From the NCBI RefSeq assembly GCF_001905385.1, contig NZ_LIPF01000011.1, forward strand, positions 62,001 through 126,000: a stretch of DNA of 64,000 nt. The letters are read 5' to 3'. Positions 1-7,434 of the stretch are shown here, piece by piece. Origin of the DNA: Streptomyces sp. CB02414 (GTDB taxonomy: Bacteria > Actinomycetota > Actinomycetes > Streptomycetales > Streptomycetaceae). Positions within the stretch are counted from its first letter, which is position 1. Each line of letters begins with the position of its first letter. Position numbers and translations under genes: made by a program. The notes beneath the pieces were generated by a model, which was not told the origin of the DNA, ran no database searches, and saw nothing but the letters and a program-made list of their open reading frames with translations.

Positions 1-856
1 ACTTCTCGTTGCCGGAGAGCACACCGAAGGCGTTGAAGGCGGTCCACTTCATGTCCAGGCAGGCCCAGCGCTTGGCCTTCGCGTTGGTGGCGTCCTTGGC
101 GAACGCCATGAACTCGTCGCAGGACCGGGGGACGTCGTAGCCCTCCTTCTCGAAGACGTCCTGCCGGTACAGCGGCACGATGCCGGTGACGTACGAGGCC
201 GGCATCGGCAGGCCGCGCAGTTTGTCGCCGAAGATGGACCGCCGCCAGGCGTCGGTGGGGATCGCCGCGAGGTTGGGGTACTCCTTGACGGCGTCCCCGG
301 ACAGGTACGGGCCGAGGTCGGCGAACTTGCTGATGATGGCGCTGGGTATCCTGCCGGTCATGTTCCAGCCGGGCACGACCACCACGTCGGGCACCTCGCT
401 GGAGGCGAGGACCGCGCCGAGCTTCTGGTCGTAGGTGTTGCCGTCCTGGTTCTGCCAGACCACGTCGACGCCGATGAGCTCGTTCATCGCCTTGTAGTAG
501 GCGTTGCCGTCCTTCGGCGGGGAGCCCCAGAACGGCGACATGACGGTGACCTCGCCGCCCTTGCCGAGCTTCTTGGGCACCGAGGTCTTCAGGTCCGCGA
601 GGTCGAGCTTGCCGGTGAAGCCGACCGCGGAGCCGTTCTTGCTGGGGATGTCGGGGGTGACCACGTTGCCGGCCACGTACGCCGGCAGCAGCTTCTTCGC
701 GTCCTTGCCCGACGTGGTGCCGTCGCGCGAACCGCCGTCGGACCCCCCGCCGCAGGCGGAGAGCAGCGGCATTCCTCCCGCCACCGCTGCGGTGACGGCC
801 GCGGAGGAGGCGAGGAATTTTCTCCGGCTGGGACCGGAGGCGGCGTTCGGCGTCAT
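1..856 (-). CDS. Extracellular sugar-binding lipoprotein of an ABC transporter (3' end outside window)
   Basis: The frame runs off the left edge, so only about the first 285 residues are visible. It starts at ATG 856 with an AAGGG ribosome site 8–9 nt upstream. The N-terminus has a twin-arginine motif (SRRKFL) and then a lipobox ending LLSAC, so the protein is predicted to be exported, probably by Tat, and lipid-anchored outside the membrane. The rest reads like a family 1 extracellular solute-binding protein, with segments such as GGEVTVMSPFWGS and VPDVVVVPGWN, typical of oligosaccharide uptake in Streptomyces. It diverges from a family 3 glycosidase gene, and a palindrome lies upstream of each, so the pair is probably induced together by a plant or fungal oligosaccharide. 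The exact sugar cannot be read from the sequence. Confidence 0.85.
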   Translation of the reverse strand, partial: MTPNAASGPSRRKFLASSAAVTAAVAGGMPLLSACGGGSDGGSRDGTTSGKDAKKLLPAYVAGNVVTPDIPSKNGSAVGFTGKLDLADLKTSVPKKLGKGGEVTVMSPFWGSPPKDGNAYYKAMNELIGVDVVWQNQDGNTYDQKLGAVLASSEVPDVVVVPGWNMTGRIPSAIISKFADLGPYLSGDAVKEYPNLAAIPTDAWRRSIFGDKLRGLPMPASYVTGIVPLYRQDVFEKEGYDVPRSCDEFMAFAKDATNAKAKRWACLDMKWTAFNAFGVLSGNEK

Positions 857-1006
857 TGCGTCAACCCTTCATGGCGCACCAGGACACCCGGCGGTGGCCG
901 TCGGCTGCGGTGTCTTCACTGGAACTGGCTGAGCTGAAGCGGTCGTCGGAGGAATACGCGGTTCCGGATGCACCTACGGGTGCGTCCTTGGGTCACCGCC
1001 CCGTAG

Positions 1007-1020
1007 TCGAAGCGCTTCGA
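1007..1020. promoter_or_regulatory. LacI-type operator palindrome, copy 1
   Basis: A perfect 14-bp palindrome, TCGAAGCGCTTCGA, with the central CG step typical of LacI-family operators. It lies 150 bp upstream of the sugar-binding protein start. An identical copy begins 109 bp further on. The regulator is not in the window; a LacI-family repressor is inferred from the shape of the site. Confidence 0.65.
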
Positions 1021-1115
1021 TGTTGCTGCGAGGTTAGGTGAACCCCTGGGGCCGCACAAGGGTCGCTTCCAAGATTCCCTGACGTCTTGACACCCACCCA
1101 TGCGGCGAATGAGCA

Positions 1116-1129
1116 TCGAAGCGCTTCGA
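1116..1129. promoter_or_regulatory. LacI-type operator palindrome, copy 2
   Basis: The same perfect 14-bp palindrome as at 1007–1020, here ending 35 bp before the glycosidase start codon, a position where a bound repressor would block transcription. The exact identity of the two copies suggests a single regulator controls both divergent genes. Confidence 0.65.
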
Positions 1130-1164
1130 AAGCGTTCGCCGCTCCATCGCAAGGGGAACCTCAC

Positions 1165-4035
1165 GTGACCGCACCCACGCCGCCCACGCCGCCTTTCCGC
1201 GATCCGCACCTGCCGTTCGGGAAGCGCGTCGACGACCTGCTGTCGCGGCTGACGCTCGATGAGAAGACCGCTTTCCTGCACCAGTTCGCCCCCGCCGTCG
1301 AACGCCTCGGCATCGCCGCGTTCCGCACCGGCCAGGAGGCCCTGCACGGAGTGGCCTGGATGGGCCCGGCGACCGTTTTCCCGCAGGCCGTGGGCCTGGG
1401 CGCGACCTGGAACGAGGGCCTGGTGCGCCGCGTCGGCGAGGCGGTGTCCAAGGAGGCCCGCGCGATGCGCGCCCGGGACGAGCGCGTCGGCCTCAACGTC
1501 TGGTCCCCGACCGTCAACCTGCTGCGCCACCCCCTGTGGGGCCGCAACGAGGAGGGCTACTCCGAGGACCCGAAGCTGACCTCCGCCATCGCGACCGCGT
1601 ACACCCGCGGCCTGCGCGGCGACCATCCGGTGTACTGGCGCACCGCACCGGTCCTCAAGCACTGGCTCGCGCACAACAACGAGACCGACCGGGACACGTC
1701 CTCGGCGTCCGTCCGCCCGCGCGTGCTGAACGAGTACGACCTGCGCGCCTTCCACGAGACGGTCCGGGCGGGCGCGGTGGCCGGAGTGATGCCGGCGTAC
1801 AACCTGGTCAACGGCCGCCCGAACCACGTCTCCCCGTACCTCGGGCGCCACCTGCGCACCTGGACCGAGGACGACCTCCTGGTCTGCTCGGACGCGGGCG
1901 CGCCCTCCAACCTGGTCGACTCCGAGCACTACTTCGACACCCACGAGGAGGCGACCGCCGCCGCGCTGCGGGCCGGCGTGGACAGCTTCACCGACCACGG
2001 CACGGACTCCTCGAAGATCGTCGCGCGGGTCCGGGGCGCCCTGGAGCAGGGCCTGCTGACCGAGGCCGACATCGACGCGGCGGTGCGCCGGCAGCTCTCG
2101 GTCCGGTTCCGGCTCGGCGAGTTCGACCCGGCGCGGGACCCGCACGCGGGCACGGACGACTTCGACACCCCGGGACACCGCGCGCTCGCCCTGGAGGCAG
2201 CCGAGCAGGCGGTCGTCCTGCTCGCGAACGACGGTGTGCTGCCTCTCGCCCCCGACACCCGGATCGCCGTCGTCGGTCTGCTCGCCGACGAGTGCAAGCT
2301 CGACTGGTACAGCGGCACGCTCATCCACCGCTCGACTCCGCTGGAGGGCCTGTACGAGCGGTTCGGCGCCGAACGCGTGAGCTTCGCGGAGGGCGTGGAC
2401 CGGGTCCGGCTGCGCACCGGTGCCGGCAGGTTCCTGCACGTGCTCCCGGCGGAGGACTCGGCGGACTCCCCCGCCGGGTCCCCGGGCTCCGAGGGTGCCC
2501 TCGACCCGGCGCTGCTCGCCGGCCGCACCGACCTGCCGCCCCTCACCACCGACGCCGACGGCACCGAACTCGCGCTGGCCGACTGGGGCGAGGGCGTCCT
2601 CACGCTGCGCGCACCGGACGGCCGGTACCTGTCCGTCGCCGAGGACGGCTTCCTGCGCGCCTCCGCCGACCAGCCCGGCGGCTGGGTCGTGCAGGAGACC
2701 TTCCGGCTGGAACCGCATGGGAACGGTCACCTCCTGAGGCACTTGGGAACGGGGCGCCCCGTCTGTGTCGCCGCCGACGGCGTGAAGGTTGCCGCCGACG
2801 ACGCGGGCGGCGCAGACGGTTCGGGCGCCGAGGTCTTCGAGCTGGTCGTCGCCGAGCGCGGCGAGGACGCGGTGGCGCGGGTGGCGGCGGAGGCGGACGT
2901 GGTCCTGGTGGTGGCGGGCAACGACCCGCACATCAACGGCCGAGAGACCGAGGACCGTACGACGCTGCGGCTGCCCGCCCACCAGGAACGACTGCTGCGC
3001 GCCGCCCGCGCCGCCAACGACCGCACGGTGCTGACGCTGGTCTCCGCCTACCCGTACGCCGTCGACGCCGACGCGCTCCCGGCGGTGCTGTGGACCGCGC
3101 ACGGCGGCCAGGCGGCCGGCACCGCGCTGGCCCGGATCCTCGCCGGCGACGCCTCCCCCGCCGGGCGGCTCCCGCAGACCTGGTACGCCGACGACGCCGA
3201 CCTGCCCGGTCTGCTCGACTACGACGTGATCGGGAGCCGCCAGACCTATCTCTACTTCGAGGGGACCGCGCTGTTCCCGTTCGGGCACGGCCTGTCGTAC
3301 GCGTCCTTCGGCTACGCGGACCTCTCCGCCCGGGTGGGGGACGACTCGGTGCGCGTCTCCTTCACCGTCACCAACACGGGGGACGTCACCGCCGACGAGG
3401 TGGCGCAGCTCTACACCCGCGCCGAGGAGCCCTCGCTCCCGCGCCCGCGCCGGGAGCTGCTGGCCCACCGGCGGCTCACGCTGGCCCCGGGGGCGACGGA
3501 GGAGGTGTCCTTCGAGGTCCCGCTGTCCGCGTTCGCGTTCTGGGACGTGGCCCACGGCCGGTGGCGGCTGGAACCCGGCCCGTACGCGCTGCTGGTGGGC
3601 GCCTCCAGCGAGGACGTACGGCTGACGGCGACCGTGCGGCTCGACGGAGACCCGGCCGCTGCCCGCCCGGTACGCGAACACGGCCTCGACGCGGCCGACT
3701 TCGACGAGCAGAGCGGCACGGAGATCGTGGACCGCACGAAGGTGGCGGGCGACGCGGTGACACCCGTGACGGGCGGCTCCTGCGAACTCCTCTACCGCTC
3801 CTGCGACTTCGGCCGGGGCGTCGCGGGGGTGACCGTGACGGTGGCGGGCGAGGGCAGCGTGGAGATCGCCCTCGACGGCGGCCCGTCGGTGGCGGTGCTG
3901 TCCCCGGACACGCCGACGCCGGGCCCGTACGACTACGTGGAGACCGGCGCCGTGATGGCCGCCGAGGGCGTGCACGACCTCCGCATCACGCTGCGCGGCG
4001 CCCTGCGGCTCGCGCACGTCGGCTTCTCCGGTTGA
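1165..4035 (+). CDS. Glycoside hydrolase family 3 (beta-glucosidase/beta-xylosidase type)
   Basis: A 956-residue enzyme expected to release sugars from the non-reducing end of oligosaccharides. I chose GTG 1165 because AAGGGG lies 8 nt upstream; an upstream TTG at 1087 would place the operator inside the gene. No signal peptide is visible, so it is probably cytoplasmic and acts on sugars imported by the divergent transporter. The N-terminal barrel carries the family 3 nucleophile motif CSDAGA with Asp at about 243. The C-terminal alpha/beta domain is interrupted at about 420–570 by an insert resembling a beta-trefoil or fascin-like fold (GRFLHVLPA, DGRYLSVAEDG). A fibronectin III-like domain follows near 720–800, and the tail from about 865 resembles a beta-sandwich carbohydrate-binding module. 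The family is clear, but the sugar is not; beta-xylosidase or beta-glucosidase are both plausible. Confidence 0.88.
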   Translation: MTAPTPPTPPFRDPHLPFGKRVDDLLSRLTLDEKTAFLHQFAPAVERLGIAAFRTGQEALHGVAWMGPATVFPQAVGLGATWNEGLVRRVGEAVSKEARAMRARDERVGLNVWSPTVNLLRHPLWGRNEEGYSEDPKLTSAIATAYTRGLRGDHPVYWRTAPVLKHWLAHNNETDRDTSSASVRPRVLNEYDLRAFHETVRAGAVAGVMPAYNLVNGRPNHVSPYLGRHLRTWTEDDLLVCSDAGAPSNLVDSEHYFDTHEEATAAALRAGVDSFTDHGTDSSKIVARVRGALEQGLLTEADIDAAVRRQLSVRFRLGEFDPARDPHAGTDDFDTPGHRALALEAAEQAVVLLANDGVLPLAPDTRIAVVGLLADECKLDWYSGTLIHRSTPLEGLYERFGAERVSFAEGVDRVRLRTGAGRFLHVLPAEDSADSPAGSPGSEGALDPALLAGRTDLPPLTTDADGTELALADWGEGVLTLRAPDGRYLSVAEDGFLRASADQPGGWVVQETFRLEPHGNGHLLRHLGTGRPVCVAADGVKVAADDAGGADGSGAEVFELVVAERGEDAVARVAAEADVVLVVAGNDPHINGRETEDRTTLRLPAHQERLLRAARAANDRTVLTLVSAYPYAVDADALPAVLWTAHGGQAAGTALARILAGDASPAGRLPQTWYADDADLPGLLDYDVIGSRQTYLYFEGTALFPFGHGLSYASFGYADLSARVGDDSVRVSFTVTNTGDVTADEVAQLYTRAEEPSLPRPRRELLAHRRLTLAPGATEEVSFEVPLSAFAFWDVAHGRWRLEPGPYALLVGASSEDVRLTATVRLDGDPAAARPVREHGLDAADFDEQSGTEIVDRTKVAGDAVTPVTGGSCELLYRSCDFGRGVAGVTVTVAGEGSVEIALDGGPSVAVLSPDTPTPGPYDYVETGAVMAAEGVHDLRITLRGALRLAHVGFSG

Positions 4036-4086
4036 GGGTCCGGAGCAGGCCGGCGCGGTGAAGGGGCCCAGTGCCGGTGGCTACCG

Positions 4087-4791
4087 GTGCCGGGCCCCGG
4101 ACTCGCCGCCCGGGTCTTCCACCTCTCGGTGCCCGGCATCCGGTCCGGACCAGGTACGGCCTTGGGCCACCGCCCGGTGATCCTCTGCACGGCCCGGCTG
4201 GTCCCGCGCAAGGGACAGGACACCCTGATCAGGGCGTTGCCCTGGGTGCGCAGGGCGGTCCCCGACGTGGTGCTCCTCCTGGTCGGCGACGGCCCGTACG
4301 CCCCCGCGCTGCGCCGGCTCGCGCTGGACGAGGGGGTCCTGGACTCGGTCGTCTTCGCCGACGGCCACCCCCACCACGCGCTCCCGCCGTTCTACGCCGC
4401 CGCCGACGTCTTCGCCATGCCCTGCCGGACCCGGGGCGGCGGCCTGGAGGTGGAGGGCCTGGGCATCGTCTACCTGGAGGCCGCCGCTTCCGGGCTCCCG
4501 GTCGTGGCGGGCGACTCGGGCGGTGCCCCGGACACCGTGCGGGAGGGCGAGACGGGGCACGTAGTGGACGGCCGCCCACCGGCGGCGACGGCGGACCGGC
4601 TGATCCGGCTCCTGCGCGACCCCGGGCTCACCCGCGCGATGGGTGCGAGGGGACGCGACTGGGTGCGCTCGGAGTGGAGTTGGGACCGCTACTGGGCGGT
4701 GTTGCGGGACCTGCTGTCGGGGGAGCCGGCGCGTTCCGGCACAGTTGACCCTCCGCCCCCGCCCGCACACCGGCCGGCGGCTGACGACTGA
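4087..4791 (+). pseudogene. C-terminal half of a GT4 glycosyltransferase (PimB-like remnant)
   Basis: The 234-residue frame matches only the second Rossmann domain of a family 4 glycosyltransferase. It has the phosphate-binding start (TARLVPRKGQDTLI, near 35–50) and a nucleotide-sugar binding block (PCRTRGGGLEVEGLG, LEAAASGLPVVAGDSGG, near 115–150). These are characteristic of mannosyl-phosphoinositide mannosyltransferases of the PimB type. The N-terminal acceptor domain, normally about 170 residues, is absent: the glycosidase gene ends only 51 bp upstream. The start shown (GTG 4087) has no good ribosome site. It is most likely a deletion remnant or broken duplicate. Because the open frame is intact it may still be expressed, but it should not be an active transferase. 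Confidence 0.7.
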
Positions 4792-4836
4792 CGGCCGACG
4801 GCTCCGCGCCGCCCCGCACCTGACGAAGGCAGGACG

Positions 4837-5250
4837 ATGACCACGCAGCTCCACCCCGTCGACCAGGAACTCGTCGAAGCCGCGGCCCACGTGGCCCGCA
4901 CCCGTTGCCGGGGCGACAACCACACCATGGCGGCCGCGGCCCGCGCCCGGGACGGCCGGATCGTCACGGCGGTGAACGCCTACCACTTCACCGGCGGGCC
5001 CTGCGCCGAGCTGGTCGTCATCGGCGCGGCGGCGGCCCAGGGCGCCTACGAGCTGGACACGATCGTCGCCGTGGGCGACCGCGACCGGGGCATCGTCCCG
5101 CCGTGCGGCCGGTGCCGCCAGGTCCTCCTCGACTACTTCCCCACCCTGAAGGTGATCGTCGGCGGCGGCGACCGTGCCCGGGCCGTTCCCGTCGCCGAGC
5201 TGCTCCCGGAGACCTACGTCTGGGCCGACCACCAGCTGGACGCCGGCTGA
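4837..5250 (+). CDS. Cytidine/blasticidin-S deaminase-like zinc enzyme
   Basis: A 137-residue protein of the cytidine deaminase fold. The zinc site is complete: C56-A-E58 in GGPCAELV supplies the first cysteine and the proton-shuttling glutamate, and PCGRC (C90, C93) supplies the other two ligands. The length and spacing are those of small tetrameric cytidine deaminases and blasticidin-S deaminases. ATG 4837 is preceded by AGGCAGG. The gene is probably separate from the glycosyltransferase remnant 45 bp upstream and is followed by a strong hairpin at 5276–5318. The substrate (cytidine, deoxycytidine or a nucleoside antibiotic) cannot be fixed from sequence. Confidence 0.85.
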   Translation: MTTQLHPVDQELVEAAAHVARTRCRGDNHTMAAAARARDGRIVTAVNAYHFTGGPCAELVVIGAAAAQGAYELDTIVAVGDRDRGIVPPCGRCRQVLLDYFPTLKVIVGGGDRARAVPVAELLPETYVWADHQLDAG

Positions 5251-5275
5251 ACGCCGCCGCTCGTCACCGGAACAC

Positions 5276-5318
5276 GCCGGCGGCCCGAACCCCCGCACAG
5301 TGGGTTCGGGCCGCCGGC
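5276..5318. terminator. Bidirectional terminator hairpin
   Basis: A perfect 17-bp inverted repeat (arms 5276–5292 and 5302–5318, 9-nt loop) lies between two convergent genes, 25 bp after the deaminase stop and 14 bp beyond the aldehyde dehydrogenase stop. It can end transcription in both directions. Confidence 0.85.
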
Positions 5319-5332
5319 CTTCTCGGGGTGGG

Positions 5333-6778
5333 TCAGAGGGCGAGGCCCGTCAGGACCAGCACCCGCTCGTAGGTGTAGTCGTCCATCGCGTACTTGACGC
5401 CCTCGCGGCCCACGCCGGACTGCTTGGCGCCGCCGTACGGCATCTGGTCGGCGCGGTAGGAGGGGACGTCGCCGATGACGACGCCGCCGACCTCCAGGGC
5501 GCGGTGGGCGCGGAAGGCGGTCTCCAGGTCGTGGGTGAAGACGCCTGCCTGAAGGCCGTACTTGGAGTCGTTGACGGCCGCGAAGGCCTCGGCCTCGCCG
5601 TTCACCTTCTGCACGCTGAGGACCGGGCCGAAGACCTCCTCGCAGGCGAGGGTGGTGCCGGCCGGCAGGTCGGTGAGGACGGTCGGCGCGTAGGAGGCGC
5701 CGTCGCGCTTGCCGCCGGTGTGGAGGGTGGCGCCCGCGGCGACCGCCTCGTCGACCCAGGACTCCACGCGCTCGGCGGCGGCCTCGCTGACCAGCGGGCC
5801 GACGTCGGTGGCGGCGTCGTTCGGGTCGCCGGTGACCTGGGCCTCGACGGCGGCGACGACGCGCGGCAGCAGGCGGTCGTAGACGGCGGCGTCGGCGATC
5901 ACACGCTGTACGGAGATGCAGGACTGGCCGCCCTGGTAGTTGGAGAAGGTCGCGATGCGCTGCGCGGCCCGGTCCAGGTCCGCGTCGCTCGCCCAGTCGC
6001 CGAGGACGACGGCCGCGCCGTTGCCGCCCAGCTCCAGGGTGCAGTGCTTGCGCGGGACCGAGTCCATGATCGCGTAGCCGACGGTCTCGGAGCCGGTGAA
6101 GGAGATGACCGGCAGGCGCTCGTCCTGGACGAGGGCGGGCATCTTCTCGTTCGGCACCGGAAGGATGCTCCAGGAGCCGGCGGGCAGCTCGGTCTCGGCG
6201 AGCAGTTCGCCGAGGATCAGGCCGGAGAGGGGGGTGGCGGGGGCCGGCTTGAGGATGATCGGCGCGCCGGCGGCGATCGCGGGGGCGATCTTGTGGGCGC
6301 ACAGGTTGAGCGGGAAGTTGAAGGGCGCGATGCCCAGGACGACGCCCTTGGGGAAGCGGCGGGTGAGGGCGAGGCGGCCCTGGCCGCCGGCGTCGGTGTC
6401 CAGGCGCTGGGCCTCGCCGCCGTTGAAGCGGCGGGCCTCCTCGGCGGCGAAGCGGAAGACGGAGACGGCGCGGCCGACCTCGCCCCGGGCCCACTTGATC
6501 GGCTTGCCGTTCTCGGCGGAGATCAGGCGGGCGATCTCCTCGGTGCGCTCGGCCAGCCGGCGGCTGACGTGGTCCAGGGCGGCGGCGCGGGTGTGGGCGG
6601 GGGTGGCGGCGAACTCGTCCCGTACGGCGTACGCGGCGGCCACGGCCTCTTCCACCTGGGCGTCGGTCGGGAGGCTCACCGTGCCGACGTGGCTGCCGTC
6701 CCAGGGGGACGTGACGTCGAAGGCGGCGTCGCCGGTGGCCTGGCGGCCGGCGAGCCAGAAGGCGTGGGTGGAAGTCAT
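5333..6778 (-). CDS. NAD(P)-dependent aldehyde dehydrogenase
   Basis: A 481-residue member of the aldehyde dehydrogenase superfamily. The active site is complete: N154 in APFNFP, K177 in ILKP, general base E249 in LELGG and nucleophile C287 in GGQSCISV. The SCISVQR context is unlike the GQDCTAA motif of the two aminobutyraldehyde-type enzymes further along, so it probably acts on a different aldehyde. ATG 6778 is used. Its neighbours are a PucR regulator and, further away, gabT, so succinate semialdehyde is an attractive substrate, but that is inference only. The 190 bp upstream are strongly C-rich on the coding strand. Confidence 0.85.
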   Translation of the reverse strand: MTSTHAFWLAGRQATGDAAFDVTSPWDGSHVGTVSLPTDAQVEEAVAAAYAVRDEFAATPAHTRAAALDHVSRRLAERTEEIARLISAENGKPIKWARGEVGRAVSVFRFAAEEARRFNGGEAQRLDTDAGGQGRLALTRRFPKGVVLGIAPFNFPLNLCAHKIAPAIAAGAPIILKPAPATPLSGLILGELLAETELPAGSWSILPVPNEKMPALVQDERLPVISFTGSETVGYAIMDSVPRKHCTLELGGNGAAVVLGDWASDADLDRAAQRIATFSNYQGGQSCISVQRVIADAAVYDRLLPRVVAAVEAQVTGDPNDAATDVGPLVSEAAAERVESWVDEAVAAGATLHTGGKRDGASYAPTVLTDLPAGTTLACEEVFGPVLSVQKVNGEAEAFAAVNDSKYGLQAGVFTHDLETAFRAHRALEVGGVVIGDVPSYRADQMPYGGAKQSGVGREGVKYAMDDYTYERVLVLTGLAL

Positions 6779-6968
6779 CGTGGAGTCCCGGCCCTTCCGC
6801 GTTGGGGGTGTGCGTACGTCTGTACGGGGTGCGGGGTCCACGGTAGGGCGGGGGGCGGTGGGGGGTGTTTGTCCGGGGTGTAGTGGTGGGGGTGGGTTGT
6901 TCGACGCGGTGGCCAGGTGGAGGTCGGCGGGATGTGAGGAGGGGTCGTCCTCGAACGCGGGCGGGGCC

Positions 6969-7370
6969 TCACGACCCCGCGTCGGCCTGCCGCCCTCGGT
7001 CGGCCGAGACCCGGGCCACTTCGGCGTCGTACTGACCGGCGTCGAAGTGGAAGGCCGAGGGACGCACCTCGCCGTCGGGGACCTGCCAGTCGGACCACTC
7101 CACGATGCCTCCGTGCCGTTGCACGAACACGGAGAGACAACCGCAGCATCCGCCCGTGCACTCGGGCTCTCCCAGCACCACACGCCGCCCTCGCTCGGTC
7201 GCCCACAGGAGGCTGGGACCGTCGGCGGGCAGGATCTCGTGCGCCAACGGGCCGCGTCCGCCCTCGCCGACCGCCTCCGCGACCACGTCTTCGCCGTCGA
7301 CCCGCACCTGCCACTGGGCAGCCCATCGGGGGCCCGGCGGCAACGCGCCGATCTGGAGTCGATTGAGCAT
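6969..7370 (-). CDS. Conserved hypothetical protein with a cysteine cluster
   Basis: A 133-residue protein starting at ATG 7370. I do not recognise a named family. Its central part reads like a small globular domain with a cysteine-rich segment, PECTGGCCGCLS, followed by a Trp-rich stretch (IVEWSDW), which suggests metal binding or disulphides. There is no signal peptide or membrane segment. It lies between the PucR regulator and the aldehyde dehydrogenase, all on the same strand, with gaps of 64 and 190 bp, so co-transcription is possible but not shown. Confidence 0.65.
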   Translation of the reverse strand: MLNRLQIGALPPGPRWAAQWQVRVDGEDVVAEAVGEGGRGPLAHEILPADGPSLLWATERGRRVVLGEPECTGGCCGCLSVFVQRHGGIVEWSDWQVPDGEVRPSAFHFDAGQYDAEVARVSADRGRQADAGS

Positions 7371-7434
7371 CCGCTCACCCTACGGGCGCGGCGGCCCCGG
7401 CGACTCGGGCTGCACGCACGACGACACGGAAGTT

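Larger units (their letters stand above)
857..1164. other. Divergent promoter region between sugar-binding protein and glycosidase genes
   Basis: This 308-bp stretch holds no convincing gene. It contains two identical palindromes (1007–1020 and 1116–1129), each on the side of one of the two divergent genes, and must contain both promoters. I could not place -10 and -35 boxes with confidence. Confidence 0.6.

Noticed and set aside
1087..1164. TTG start at 1087 extending the GH3 protein by 26 residues
   Set aside because: It has no ribosome site and would put the operator palindrome inside the gene; GTG 1165 has a good site.
916..4017. A very long open frame (over 1000 codons) antisense to the GH3 gene
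   Set aside because: Its product is Arg/Gly/Val-rich without motifs, as expected for the opposite strand of a high-GC gene; the plus strand encodes a clear family 3 glycosidase.
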